NCBI RefSeq assembly: GCF_014695915.1
Contig: NZ_JACJPF010000036.1
Coordinates: 1-64,000 of the forward strand
Direction of reading: 5' to 3'
From: Trichocoleus sp. FACHB-40
GTDB taxonomy: Bacteria; Cyanobacteriota; Cyanobacteriia; Cyanobacteriales; FACHB-T130
DNA: 64,000 nt
Position numbers and translations under genes: made by a program. Under the pieces are notes generated by a model. That model saw nothing but the letters and a program-made list of their open reading frames with translations, ran no database searches and was not told where the DNA came from. Of the stretch, positions 26,680 through 35,582 are shown in pieces; position 1 is the first letter of the stretch, and each line of letters begins with the position of its first letter.

Positions 26680-28098
26680 TTATTTAAGCCAATCTTGTAT
26701 ATGTTGAGCTAACCAATTACACTCGTTCTCAGTGAAATTACGCCCCAAGGAATAGTTACAGCTATTAGTTTGAATGTTTAGCCGCTTTGAACCGATTTTA
26801 TATACCTTTTTAATTTCTGAAGTTTGCCCTTGATGACGAATATAGCAGAAGCCAAAAAGTTTTTTTTCAATTACAAAACTTTCTTGGTCTAAATAAAGGT
26901 AATTATCGCCCAGGGAGTTGAGGTTGTTTAAATGCAGTTTTGATAACATTTTTACCAGTTCAGATTGTACATTATTTCCCAACCAAATGTTTCCAACAAT
27001 TAACACTCCAGCCAACATTAAGGAAATCAGAATAAAAAACTTATAGTAAAATAATGACACAACACCAATGGCTACGAATAAAAGCAGACAACATAGCATA
27101 AAAAGTAGCGATAATAGAGACATTATCGAGCCTGCTGCTAGTAGCCATTTTCCTCCAAATCCCAGGACATCTACAAGAAATAATAACCCTCTTCCAGAAA
27201 ATTTAATTTTCAATTCGGTAGGAGACTTCCACATCTGAATCCGACTACCAGTTGGCTGACGAACTTTTTGCAGAGGGGTGTTGAGATAGCGTTCTGCTTT
27301 CAGGTCTTTTAGGGCGAGTCTGGCTGTGCTATAACGTTGGCTTAAATCAGGTTCTGTGAGAGATTGAATCCAACCAATAAAAGTGGGATTAACGCTTATA
27401 AGATGGGAAAATTGAATCTGCAAATTCTTCTGGGGCAAATCTGCTGGAGAAGTGCCAGTTAATAAGTGAATTAAAGTTGCCCCCAGCGCATATAAATCGG
27501 ATGCTGGTACAGCTTTTCCCCAAAATTGTTCCAGTGGTGCATATCCCGTAGTTCCGACTACCGTAAAGGTGACACCTTCAGCAGCCGCAGAATCTTGAAC
27601 TGCACCGAAATCAACTAGATAAATCTGCTCATCTTCTCCCCAAATCAAGTTACTAGGTTTGATATCGCGGTGCAGTAGCGGCGGACTTAATTCGTGCAGG
27701 TAAATTAGTATATTTAGAATATCTGTGGCAATTTGACGTACTTGATTTTCCGTAAAACGTTTGCCTTGATGCAAAAGTTGTTGTAGAGTGTTCCCCGGAA
27801 TGTATTCTTGGACTAAGCCAAACCAGCACAAACCAGCGCCGATAGTTTTGTCTAGGGAAAAATAATCTCGATATTTGGGAATTCGGGGATAATTAAGATT
27901 TTTTAAAACTTGAGCTTCGCGCTCAAAGAGTTTAAAATCATCCCACTGCATCTGCGGGTTAAAGGCTAGCAGTTTGACGATGACCAATTCTGGCGGCGAC
28001 ACACTGACATCAGTTGCAAGCCAGGTTTGTCGCCCAGCATTGTGTCCTAACTGCTCTTGGAGTTGGTAACGCCCCTGCAATAGTTGTGCTTGCAGCAT
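26680..28098 (-). CDS. Serine/threonine protein kinase with membrane-spanning C-terminus
   Basis: 472 residues. Kinase domain about 10-275: degenerate loop LGHNAGRQTW, Lys42 in VIVKLLAF, HRDIKPSN and LVDFGAV, activation segment TFTVVGTTGYAPLEQFW. The C-terminal part has two hydrophobic stretches (about 318-350 and 352-372, LLFLVDVLGFGGKWLLAAGSIMSLLSLLFMLCCLLLFVAIGVVSLFYY, FILISLMLAGVLIVGNIWLG). The final soluble segment ends ENECNWLAQHIQDWL, and resembles small domains of unknown function found after membrane segments. Upstream-most of the triplet; the copies are close enough to suggest tandem duplication, with tails swapped or diverged. Confidence 0.9.
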   Translation of the reverse strand: MLQAQLLQGRYQLQEQLGHNAGRQTWLATDVSVSPPELVIVKLLAFNPQMQWDDFKLFEREAQVLKNLNYPRIPKYRDYFSLDKTIGAGLCWFGLVQEYIPGNTLQQLLHQGKRFTENQVRQIATDILNILIYLHELSPPLLHRDIKPSNLIWGEDEQIYLVDFGAVQDSAAAEGVTFTVVGTTGYAPLEQFWGKAVPASDLYALGATLIHLLTGTSPADLPQKNLQIQFSHLISVNPTFIGWIQSLTEPDLSQRYSTARLALKDLKAERYLNTPLQKVRQPTGSRIQMWKSPTELKIKFSGRGLLFLVDVLGFGGKWLLAAGSIMSLLSLLFMLCCLLLFVAIGVVSLFYYKFFILISLMLAGVLIVGNIWLGNNVQSELVKMLSKLHLNNLNSLGDNYLYLDQESFVIEKKLFGFCYIRHQGQTSEIKKVYKIGSKRLNIQTNSCNYSLGRNFTENECNWLAQHIQDWLK

Positions 28099-28306
28099 TT
28101 GGAGAAAGGATTCACGACTCGCTGTATCTACTCCAATTTAACTAGCGATCGCGTATAGCGCTACCTTGCAGCTTACTCATAGATTTTCTTGGGGATTTAC
28201 CCTGAGTGTAGATTGCTACACTCATTGTTAACTACAGCGATCGCCTTCTCTCAACTAACAAATGCGATCGCTATTTTTGAAACCTGACAATATATTTACA
28301 CAAACG

Positions 28307-28332
28307 TAGAGACGCGAAATTTCGCGTCTCTA
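28307..28332. repeat. GAGACG-family palindrome downstream of pgk
   Basis: Perfect 26-bp palindrome TAGAGACGCGAAA/TTTCGCGTCTCTA. Same family as 3087-3110 and 52051-52089. A second hairpin, TAGCCCGC-CTGC-GCGGGCTA (28336-28355), follows at once; its core matches the hairpins inside the element at 12476-12670. Together they probably form the pgk terminator region. The rest of the 28139-28380 gap shows only HIP1 sites. Confidence 0.75.
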
Positions 28333-28380
28333 TATTAGCCCGCCTGCGCGGGCTAAGTTTGCTCAAGGCGACTTTAGTCG

Positions 28381-29580
28381 TTACGCCTCATCCAACGCTG
28401 CAATCCCAGGAAGTTCCTTACCTTCCAACAACTCCAGACTTGCGCCGCCGCCAGTGGAGATGTGGCTCATTTGTTCGCCCAAATTCAACTGTTCCACCGC
28501 AGCCACCGAGTCGCCACCGCCGATAATCGTGGTAGCGCCAGTCTTAGTGAGATCGGCAAGAGTACGCGCGATCGCTTCCGTCCCTTTGGCGAATTGCGGG
28601 AACTCAAACACGCCCATCGGGCCATTCCAAATCACCGTCTTGCAATCTGCAAGCGCATCTTGGAACGTCTTCACCGAGTCGGGGCCAATATCCAAGCCCA
28701 TCCAACCATCGGGAATAGAATCAATGCTGACCGTTTGAGAGTTGGCATCAGCAGCAAAATTATCTGCAAGGATGACATCTGTCGGCAATAGCAATTGAAC
28801 GCCGCGCTCTTTCGCCTTAGCTTCCAAAGACTTCGCCAATTCCAGCTTATCTTCTTCCACCAACGACTTACCCACATTCAGCCCGCGAGCCTTGTAAAAG
28901 GTGAAAATCATGCCGCCGCCCAGGATCAGCTTATCGCACTTATCCAGCAGCGTTTCGATGACACCAATTTTACTGGAAACCTTGGAACCGCCGATAATTG
29001 CAGCCAGAGGACGCTGGGGACTTTCAATCGCACTTTGCAAATATTGCAATTCCTTCTCAATTAAGTATCCAGCCACAGATGGACTAAGATACTTAGTAAC
29101 GCCCTCAGTGGAAGCATGAGCGCGGTGAGCGGTGCCAAAGGCATCATTCACATACAAATCGGCATTTGCAGCCAATTTTTTCGCGAATTCCGAGTCGTTT
29201 TTCTCCTCCTCTGGGTAGAAGCGGACATTCTCCAGCAGTAGTACGTCGCCATTTTGCATCGCCGCCACCTTGGCTGCGACATCTTCGCCGATGCAGTCAT
29301 CGCACTTGACGACTTGCTTACCCAGTAACTCTGAGAGGCGATGGGCGACGGGAGTCAGGCGGTATTTGTTATCTACGCCCTTTGGACGACCAAAGTGGCT
29401 GGAGAGAATCACCTTAGCGCCTTTAGAAGTTAAATCCTGAATTGTTGGCAGAGCTGCCCGAATGCGCGTATCGTCAGTGATGCTGCCATTGTCTAAAGGT
29501 ACGTTAAAATCCGCCCGTACCAGTACCCGTTTACCGGATAAATCAGATGCCGCTAAATTTGCTACAGTTTTCTTGGACAC
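28381..29580 (-). CDS. pgk: Phosphoglycerate kinase
   Basis: Interconverts 1,3-bisphosphoglycerate plus ADP with 3-phosphoglycerate plus ATP in glycolysis and the Calvin cycle. 399 residues, standard length. Visible hallmarks are [12 protein letters not shown] with the substrate-binding region, [77 protein letters not shown] and the nucleotide-binding [11 protein letters not shown]. The start is ATG at 29580. Expected to be highly expressed; two hairpins lie directly downstream. Confidence 0.98.
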   Translation of the reverse strand: MSKKTVANLAASDLSGKRVLVRADFNVPLDNGSITDDTRIRAALPTIQDLTSKGAKVILSSHFGRPKGVDNKYRLTPVAHRLSELLGKQVVKCDDCIGEDVAAKVAAMQNGDVLLLENVRFYPEEEKNDSEFAKKLAANADLYVNDAFGTAHRAHASTEGVTKYLSPSVAGYLIEKELQYLQSAIESPQRPLAAIIGGSKVSSKIGVIETLLDKCDKLILGGGMIFTFYKARGLNVGKSLVEEDKLELAKSLEAKAKERGVQLLLPTDVILADNFAADANSQTVSIDSIPDGWMGLDIGPDSVKTFQDALADCKTVIWNGPMGVFEFPQFAKGTEAIARTLADLTKTGATTIIGGGDSVAAVEQLNLGEQMSHISTGGGASLELLEGKELPGIAALDEA

Positions 29581-29757
29581 AGCGTGAACCTCCTAATTGC
29601 GTCTTAGTTAAAAATTTCGCCACCAGTAGCGTGTTAATGGTCGTTTGACCTTTTTCCCTCAAAAGCTAGATAAACCAAAGTGCGATCGCAAGTTAAGTTT
29701 TTTCTAGCCAGCGCCGTCCACATTTTACAGGAGTAGGGGTTCCTACAGGTGCGTGCC

Positions 29758-30168
29758 ATGTTCAAGACTGTTCTGTTTCCTGTCGATCAAAGTCGAGAAG
29801 CCCGCGAAGCGGCTGATGTTGTTGCCAATATTGTGCAAAAGTATGGTAGCCGCTTAGTGTTGCTGTCGGTGGTAGAAGAACCAGCAGTAGAGGAATCGCC
29901 TCGTCCAGATGCGATGAACTCACCACAAGCCGTTGCCGAATTGCTTAAAACTGCACAAAATCTATTTGCTGAGTTAGGCATCCAAGCTGAGATCATTGAG
30001 CAAACAGGTAAGGTGGCTTTTACAATTTGCGACGTTGCTGATGAAATAGATGCCGATTTAATTGTGATGGGGTGTCGCGGACTGGGTTTGACTGAGGAAG
30101 GCGTTTCCGAAAGTGTCACTAACCGGGTGATTAACCTTGCCCCTTGCCCAGTTTTGGTTGTTCCCTAA
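29758..30168 (+). CDS. Universal stress protein (UspA family)
   Basis: 136 residues from ATG at 29758; GTG at 29749 is an alternative. MFKTVLFPVDQSREAREAADVVANIV is the start of the Usp fold. The nucleotide-binding-type motif is DLIVMGCRGLGLTEEGVSESVTNRVINLAPCPVLVVP, close to the GxxGxxxxxxxxGS(V/T) ATP-binding signature, with E in place of the usual G/S pair at one spot. A typical single-domain family member. Role under stress is inferred from the family. Monocistronic by position. Confidence 0.9.
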   Translation: MFKTVLFPVDQSREAREAADVVANIVQKYGSRLVLLSVVEEPAVEESPRPDAMNSPQAVAELLKTAQNLFAELGIQAEIIEQTGKVAFTICDVADEIDADLIVMGCRGLGLTEEGVSESVTNRVINLAPCPVLVVP

Positions 30169-30313
30169 TCAATTTTGGATTTTGAAGCGATTTTTGGGGA
30201 GATTGATGAGGGAGTTGAACCATTACTGGTTCTTCCCCCAACCTCCCGTTCTTCCCAAAATATGGCGTGATTTTGCGGGGGCGAAGGAGTTGCTAAGCTT
30301 CCGATGATTTTGG

Positions 30314-30357
30314 ATTAAATCTAAAATCTAAAATTTAAAATCTAAAATCTAAAATTC
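30314..30357. repeat. Heptanucleotide tandem repeat (AAAATCT)
   Basis: About six copies of a 7-base unit AAAATCT with one variant, ending two bases before the ylqF start. Other 7-base tracts occur at 45224-45245 (TTTTGCC), 63143-63177 (GTAAAAA) and in the AATTAAAA-rich patches near 20074, 37240 and 63795. Confidence 0.75.
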
Positions 30358-30358
30358 T

Positions 30359-31228
30359 ATGACTACTCCCGATATTAATTGGTATCCCGGACACATTGCC
30401 AAAGCTGAAAAGTCTCTCAAAGAACAGCTTAAGCGTGTGGATGTGGTGTTGGAAGTGCGAGACACCCGCATTCCTCTCTCTACGCACCATCCCCAAGTGC
30501 CAGAGTGGGTGGGTACCAAGGCGAGGGTGTTGGTACTTAACCGCATGGATATGATTACTCCCTCTGTGCGACAGATGTGGACAGAGTGGTTTAGGGAACG
30601 AGGGGAAACGCCATACTTCACTGATGCTCAGCATGGTAAAGGTATAGTAGCAGTGGCAAAAGCGGCGCAAGCAGCTGGGGAACAGATGAATCAACGAAGA
30701 AGCGATCGCGGGATGCTTCCTCGCCCAGTCCGCGCCGTTGTGATTGGCTTTCCTAATGTCGGCAAATCAGCTTTAATTAATCGCTTGTTGGGAAAAAGAG
30801 TGGTAGAAAGTGCGCGTCGTGCTGGCGTGACTCGTCAACTGCGCTGGATACGCATTTCCGATCAAATTGAACTTTTAGATGCTCCCGGCGTTTTACCTTC
30901 CAGGTTAGAAAATCAATCTGCTGCCCTCAAATTAGCTATCTGCGATGATATCGGTGATGCGTCTTATGATAATCAACGAGTGGCAGCTGCTTTGGTAGAT
31001 TTTCTGAAAAATTTAAACAGCCCAGATGCCGATTTATTTTTGGTAAAGTCTTTAGAGTCTCGCTACGGAATAGATCCAGTACCCCTAACGGGTGAAGAAT
31101 ATATACACGCTGTGGCAAATCACCGTCATAAAGGTGATGTAGAACGCACAGCACGGCAGATATTAAATGATTTTCGCACAGGTTTATTAGGTGCTATTCC
31201 CCTAGAGTTGCCGCCAAATACACGCTAG
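30359..31228 (+). CDS. ylqF: Ribosome biogenesis GTPase YlqF (RbgA)
   Basis: A circularly permuted GTPase that matures the large ribosomal subunit. 289 residues. The GTP motifs appear in the permuted order: G4 NRMD at 61-64, then G1 GFPNVGKS at 130-137, then G3 DAPG at 174-177. NWYPGHIAKAEKSLKEQLKRVDVVLEVRDTRIPLS is the family N-terminus. The C-terminal helical part (about 185-289) fits the ANTAR-like RNA-binding tail. The start is ATG at 30359. The AAAATCT heptamer tract covers the position where a ribosome binding site would lie. Confidence 0.95.
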   Translation: MTTPDINWYPGHIAKAEKSLKEQLKRVDVVLEVRDTRIPLSTHHPQVPEWVGTKARVLVLNRMDMITPSVRQMWTEWFRERGETPYFTDAQHGKGIVAVAKAAQAAGEQMNQRRSDRGMLPRPVRAVVIGFPNVGKSALINRLLGKRVVESARRAGVTRQLRWIRISDQIELLDAPGVLPSRLENQSAALKLAICDDIGDASYDNQRVAAALVDFLKNLNSPDADLFLVKSLESRYGIDPVPLTGEEYIHAVANHRHKGDVERTARQILNDFRTGLLGAIPLELPPNTR

Positions 31229-31288
31229 GAAATAGAATTTTACTGCAACAAACACGTACCACTTTATTATCAAGACTGTTAACCTTGG

Positions 31289-31531
31289 ATGAAGACCACG
31301 CGCTACTTTGAAGAGCAGGTACTACGCAAACGTCCCTACCTCCGGCGGGAGTGGTGCCAGCAGGTGGTAGCTAATCCGTTAAGAACCGAGATTCAGTTAG
31401 ATGGACGTATTCGTTTTTGGGGTAGAGTACCAGAATTTGGTAGGGTGCTAAGGGTGGTAACACTTGCGGATGGAGAAACTATTCACAACGCCTTTCCAGA
31501 CCGAAATTTTGTGATGCCAGATGAAAGTTAA
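31289..31531 (+). CDS. Small toxin-like protein (possible DUF4258-type fold) of a TA-like pair
   Basis: 80 residues: RYFEEQVLRKRPYLRREWCQQVVANPLRTEIQLDGRIRFWGRVPEFGRVLRVVTLADGETIHNAFPDRNF. The helix then beta-sheet pattern, with basic and aromatic residues at the core (RIRFWGR, LRVVTL, HNAFPDR), resembles small RelE/BECR-like toxins. It is followed 11 bases later by a DUF2283 protein of 71 residues, a family often paired with such small proteins. No experiment is implied; the pair could also be a non-toxic cassette. Start ATG at 31289. Confidence 0.7.
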   Translation: MKTTRYFEEQVLRKRPYLRREWCQQVVANPLRTEIQLDGRIRFWGRVPEFGRVLRVVTLADGETIHNAFPDRNFVMPDES

Positions 31532-31542
31532 CAGGAAGATTT

Positions 31543-31758
31543 ATGAAACTACATTATTATCCAGAAACCGACTCACTTTATATTGATTTAAACAACAGCA
31601 AGAGTGAAGACTCACAGGAAATTGCCGAGGGGTTGGTAGTAGACTTTGATGCTGACGGTAATATTGTTGGCATAGATATTGATCGCGCTTCAGAAAAACT
31701 CGATTTGAAGACGATTGAAGCAGTAAATCTTCCCAAATTGCTCACCAGTATAGGGTAA
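31543..31758 (+). CDS. DUF2283 family protein, probable antitoxin-like partner
   Basis: 71 residues. MKLHYYPETDSLYIDLNNSKSEDSQEIAEGLVVDFDADGNIVGIDIDRASEKLDL is the clear DUF2283 pattern (YD/YP-x-x-D-x-LYI... VDFDxxGNIVGIEI). Such proteins are short and often sit next to small toxin-like genes. It starts 11 bases after the upstream stop behind AGGAAGATTT, a good ribosome binding site. A stem AAAAAAGT/ACTTTTTT lies just downstream (about 31758-31791). Confidence 0.85.
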   Translation: MKLHYYPETDSLYIDLNNSKSEDSQEIAEGLVVDFDADGNIVGIDIDRASEKLDLKTIEAVNLPKLLTSIG

Positions 31759-31792
31759 AAAAAAGTGCGATCGCTTCGCCTCAGACTTTTTT
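31758..31792. terminator. Probable bidirectional terminator
   Basis: AAAAAAGT and ACTTTTTT (the loop holds a HIP1 octamer) form an 8-bp stem between the convergent DUF2283 gene and the fourth kinase, ending in T's on both strands. Confidence 0.6.
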
Positions 31793-31819
31793 CTATGCAC
31801 CCTGAAAAACCCAGTTTTT

Positions 31820-33298
31820 CTATTTAGAAGGACAAGTATTTTTTGTCCGACCTTTCCAAATCCAACCTGACACGGGAGCATTAATCTCTATCCAGCCACT
31901 TTCTTCTTTTCCAGTAACAGATACTTTAGTTCCTGATTTCACAACATCCCCAGTTTTCTTACGCCCATCCAAAGAGCGGACATTTGATGAGCTAGTAACA
32001 ACAATACAACTTGGTTTTGGTGCAGGTTTAGCTGTTGTTTCAATTTGGTTTTTAGCCGTCACCGGATTAGGCGACGGGGAACGATTTGCAGAAATTGCAC
32101 CGATTGTAACTACAAAAATAGCGGTGCCTACCCCGATTAGCAACGGCAATTTCTGGGGGGATTTAGATTGTGAAGTCTCTGGCGCGATCTCTACTCTTCC
32201 CGGAGCAACTGTCACAGTGTTCTGTGTCGGGGGATTACCAGTAGCAATTGTTACTGTGTTCTGCGTCGGGGGGATGGCTGGCTGGGGCGTAGATACAGGG
32301 GCAGTTGCGTCATCTGACAAGGTGTGGGGCTTCGTCTCGGCGGAGAACCTACGCAATGCCTCTTTAGCAGACTCAGAGCCATCTTTGAAGTAGCCGCGCA
32401 TCTTCCGGCTGAAGACTGCCGCCAAAGCCCCCGGAGTGGAAGGATTGGTTAATGAGGCGAGTGCTTGCAGCGCCTCAGTTGCTGACTGGTAGCGGTATTT
32501 AAAGTAGTGGCGCACCATCTTGTCTAGAACATCTGCCAAAGAGTCGCTGACTTGAGCCTGATGTCGCCAGAGAATTTCCCCAGTCTCAGGATCTTCTGAT
32601 AATTGTCTGGGATTTAACCCAGTCAAGGCTTGGATACCGATGGTGCCGAGAGCATAAATATCGCTACTGGGGCGGGGTCTGCCTTGTCCCTGTTCGCTGG
32701 GCATATAGCCTGGGGTGCCAATTGCTACAGTCTCGTTTACACCTTCAGGCGCAAGGACTGACTGCATCTGCACTTGCTTAACAGCACCAAAGTCAACCAA
32801 AACTAACTTGTTGTCTGAGGAACGGCGGATTAAATTATCCGGCTTGATATCCCGATGGATCACCCCGTTACCGTGGACAAATTCTAGAATAGGTAAAACT
32901 TCAGCCAGCAGTTGTATCGCCTGAGTTTCGCTCCACCGCTGACCCGGTGGAAGTTCTACACTTAGAGTATGTCCGTCGATAAACTCCTGTACCAGATAAA
33001 ACTCTTGGTTTTCCTCAAAGTAAGCTAACAGCCGGGGAATTTGGTCATGATTTCCTAACTTTTCTAGGGTTTCCGCTTCGCTATTAAACAAGCGTCTAGC
33101 TGTTTGCAAAAATTCTGGGTTGCTAATAGCGGGTTTAAGATGTTTGACGACACAGGTGGGGTTTCCTGGCCGGCGAGTGTCTTGGGCGATGTATGTATGA
33201 CCAAATCCGCCTTGACCTAGCACTTGAACCACCTGATAACGCTGGTCTAGTAAAGTGCCTATCATTGTTTCGCTGCTGGGAGGTAAACCGTTTGACAT
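31820..33298 (-). CDS. Serine/threonine protein kinase with C-terminal SH3-like domain
   Basis: About 492 residues from ATG at 33298 (18 extra residues are open upstream). Canonical kinase domain: LGQGGFGHTYIAQD glycine loop, CVVKHLK, catalytic HRDIKPDN, LVDFGAV, activation segment ETVAIGTPGYMPSEQ. A Pro/Thr-rich linker follows, with a doubled QNTVTIATGNPPTQNTVTVAPG motif. Then one membrane segment (about residue 390-410, LPLLIGVGTAIFVVTIGAI) and a C-terminal bacterial SH3-type domain (SSNVRSLDGRKKTGDVVKSGTKVSVTGKEESGWIEINAPVSGWIWKG). The SH3-like part may bind cell wall outside. Not a close copy of the three kinases at 24-28 kb. Divergent from the first cyclase gene. Confidence 0.9.
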   Translation of the reverse strand: MSNGLPPSSETMIGTLLDQRYQVVQVLGQGGFGHTYIAQDTRRPGNPTCVVKHLKPAISNPEFLQTARRLFNSEAETLEKLGNHDQIPRLLAYFEENQEFYLVQEFIDGHTLSVELPPGQRWSETQAIQLLAEVLPILEFVHGNGVIHRDIKPDNLIRRSSDNKLVLVDFGAVKQVQMQSVLAPEGVNETVAIGTPGYMPSEQGQGRPRPSSDIYALGTIGIQALTGLNPRQLSEDPETGEILWRHQAQVSDSLADVLDKMVRHYFKYRYQSATEALQALASLTNPSTPGALAAVFSRKMRGYFKDGSESAKEALRRFSAETKPHTLSDDATAPVSTPQPAIPPTQNTVTIATGNPPTQNTVTVAPGRVEIAPETSQSKSPQKLPLLIGVGTAIFVVTIGAISANRSPSPNPVTAKNQIETTAKPAPKPSCIVVTSSSNVRSLDGRKKTGDVVKSGTKVSVTGKEESGWIEINAPVSGWIWKGRTKNTCPSK

Positions 33299-33471
33299 AA
33301 TAGATTTTTTTCCAAAAATAAGTAGTATCTTCCGGATTTTTAACAAAATCAATTTCTGCTCTGATTCGCTGGTTTATTTCCAGTGTCTTTTGCAGTTGTA
33401 TAGCTACAACCTCGACCCGGTATGGGAAACCAGCCATACTATGATACTGTTGTTCTAGGGATGAGGGGTCA

Positions 33472-33496
33472 TACCCCTCAATTTTTCATAGAAAGG
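33472..33496 (+). terminator. Terminator-like hairpin in the leader of the first cyclase gene
   Basis: TGAGGGGT (33472-33479), loop CAT, ACCCCTCA (33483-33490), then ATTTTTC. It forms an intrinsic terminator for the plus strand, 120 bases before the cyclase start and within a divergent intergenic region. No plus-strand gene ends there. An attenuator or the end of a small RNA are the natural readings; see findings. The rest of the gap 33299-33616 shows a HIP1 site and no gene. Confidence 0.55.
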
Positions 33497-33616
33497 GCGC
33501 GATCGCATTGGATCTAATAATGTTTTGTGCATCTAAATTGCATAAATTTATACTTAGACTACGGGCTGGGGAATTGTGCCTCCTTTGTTGGCTTTGCTTC
33601 AAAAAGGTATTAAGTC

Positions 33617-35257
33617 ATGGCTGAACTTAAACTACGCCTAAAAGAAGAAGATACGGAAAGAACGGTTACGGTAAATCAGGATGAATTTACTATCGGGCGT
33701 TTGCCAGAATGTGACTTGTGCTTGCCATTTGGGGGAATTTCCCGCTACCATGTCCAATTTTTGAAGACAGCGACCGGAGACTGGACAATTGAGGATATGG
33801 GTAGCAAAAACGGGACACGATTGAACGAACGTCCTGTAACCTCGCCTCAACAGATAAATGACGGTGACGTTATTTGGCTGGGAGATGTTGGTGTAGTTGT
33901 TGTTTTAACTGCTCCTGTAAAACCCGATTTGTTAGACGTACCGCCTGAAGGTACTACTATCCTTCGCAATGTCAAAGAACTGCAACAGCAATGGATACAA
34001 GCGGATGGGGCGAAAGATTCCAGCGATAATAAGGAGAAAGCGATCGCTCGCCTGAAAGATTTGGTAGATATCGCTAAGGCTCTGAGTGCTGCTGAATCAA
34101 TAGAAGCCATTTTTGAACAGGTGCAGGAAGTTGTTTTCCGCAGCCTCAAAAGTATTGAACGCTTAGCATTGTTAGTTGATGTCAACGGTTTAGGTAAACT
34201 TGAATTGCTCAATGCCGCAACCAGAGATGTCTCTCAAAATCTCACCGAGTCGGGTAGTTGGATTAGCCGCAGCATTTGTCAAAAAGTATTTGATGAAAAA
34301 GTAGCAATTCAAACCGCCGATGCTCAGATGGATAAACGGTTTGAAGGCGAACAAAGTATTTTCGTCAAAGGCATCAAGAGCGCGATCGCTGTTCCTCTGT
34401 GGGATGAAAATAAAGTAGTCGGCGTACTTTATGCCGATGCTCAACTTCCTTCTAGCCATTGGACTAAAGGCGGAGAAGAAGACCTCAGTTTTTTTTCAGC
34501 CTTAGCCAATCTCGTCGCCTCAGCTGTACAACGGTGGCTCTTAACACTCAAACTCAGAAACGAAGAAACAATTAGGAATAGACTAGAGCGCTATCACTCC
34601 CCTTCCGTTGTGCAGCACATTATGGCCCAAGGGGCATTAGAAGATGGTCGTCTGGTTCCCGCCGAAGTTGATATCAGCATTCTCTTCGCTGATATTGTCG
34701 GCTTTACTGCACTTTCAGAAAGATTGCGTCCGGCACAAATTGCCCACTTGCTAAATGCTTTCTTCGAGGAAATGTTACAGGAAGTTTTTGCCGTTGGAGG
34801 AACGCTGGATAAATATATTGGAGATTGCATTATGGCATTCTTTGGCGCTCCGGAACCGCAAATCGATCATGCTGACAAGGCTGTTGCTGCGGCTATGGGA
34901 ATGCTGACTCGTCTAGAAAATCTCAATGCCAATCAAGTATTGGCAGAACCGCTGCAAATCAGGATTGCTATTAACAGCGGTAGGGCAGTAATTGGAGATG
35001 TCGGCAGTTCTCAAAGGGTAGATTATACTGCGTTAGGAGCAACAATTAATCTTGCCTCCCGCATGGAAGGAATTTGTCCTCCCGGTGAATGTGTCGTCAG
35101 CGAAGCCACCTATTCAATGCTGACGCGAACCCCCCAAAAGGGCCTTCCCTTGGGGACGCAAGGCTTGGAGGAGATGGGAGAGTACCGTTTCAAAGGCATT
35201 GACCGCCCAATAAAGGTTTATCAGACCAAGAGGGATGGTACCAAACCAGTTTCTTGA
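33617..35257 (+). CDS. FHA-GAF-adenylate cyclase (class III), copy 1
   Basis: 546 residues. The FHA domain (about 20-100: FTIGRLPECDLCLPFGGISRYHVQFLK...SKNGTRLNERPV) binds phosphothreonine. A GAF domain follows (about 150-310: EAIFEQVQEVVFRSLKSIERLALLV...AVPLWDENKVVGVLYADA). The C-terminal cyclase domain (about 340-545) has the two metal-binding Asp (ISILFADIVGFTAL and DKYIGDCIMAFFG), the substrate-specifying Lys of LDKYIGD and VDYTALGATINLASRMEG with the transition-state Asn and Arg, so it should be active on ATP. Product, cAMP, is inferred from Lys/Asp. Followed by a near-identical second copy. Confidence 0.92.
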   Translation: MAELKLRLKEEDTERTVTVNQDEFTIGRLPECDLCLPFGGISRYHVQFLKTATGDWTIEDMGSKNGTRLNERPVTSPQQINDGDVIWLGDVGVVVVLTAPVKPDLLDVPPEGTTILRNVKELQQQWIQADGAKDSSDNKEKAIARLKDLVDIAKALSAAESIEAIFEQVQEVVFRSLKSIERLALLVDVNGLGKLELLNAATRDVSQNLTESGSWISRSICQKVFDEKVAIQTADAQMDKRFEGEQSIFVKGIKSAIAVPLWDENKVVGVLYADAQLPSSHWTKGGEEDLSFFSALANLVASAVQRWLLTLKLRNEETIRNRLERYHSPSVVQHIMAQGALEDGRLVPAEVDISILFADIVGFTALSERLRPAQIAHLLNAFFEEMLQEVFAVGGTLDKYIGDCIMAFFGAPEPQIDHADKAVAAAMGMLTRLENLNANQVLAEPLQIRIAINSGRAVIGDVGSSQRVDYTALGATINLASRMEGICPPGECVVSEATYSMLTRTPQKGLPLGTQGLEEMGEYRFKGIDRPIKVYQTKRDGTKPVS

Positions 35258-35263
35258 GGCTAG

Positions 35264-35305
35264 ACGCAGATCCGACAAAGCCCCTTTAATCAGGGGGAGC
35301 TGCGT
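35264..35305 (+). terminator. Stem-loop downstream of cyclase copy 1
   Basis: Outer stem ACGCAG/CTGCGT (35264-35269, 35300-35305) and inner stem CCCCT/AGGGG (35281-35285, 35292-35296) sit seven bases past the stop at 35257. No T tract follows, so it may be a processing or stability hairpin rather than a strict terminator. The rest of the gap to 35582 contains HIP1 sites and no gene I believe. Confidence 0.45.
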
Positions 35306-35582
35306 GTAGTATCAAAAGAAAAATGGGACAAAGCGATCGCTTGCTCTCTCCTAATGCCAAAGGTGCGATTTTTCTAGCGTCACCGCCAATTTCAACATTG
35401 CTAATCGTCGGTAGAAGGATTTTCTCAAGGTTAAGATGGTTGCAGCGATGCGCTCAAAAGCACTACTGCTTACGCTATCGCTGGGGAAATGCCATTGCTT
35501 TTGTCGGTGCGCTATTTGAATATTGCTTTGCAAGAGATTTTTAGCACCTCTTGTTCGCTGTGGTGCAAGGAGGTTTGAAGTC

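Noticed and set aside
35323-35544. Open frame of 73 codons between the two cyclases
   Set aside because: No ribosome binding site or family pattern; the segment reads as ordinary intergenic DNA.
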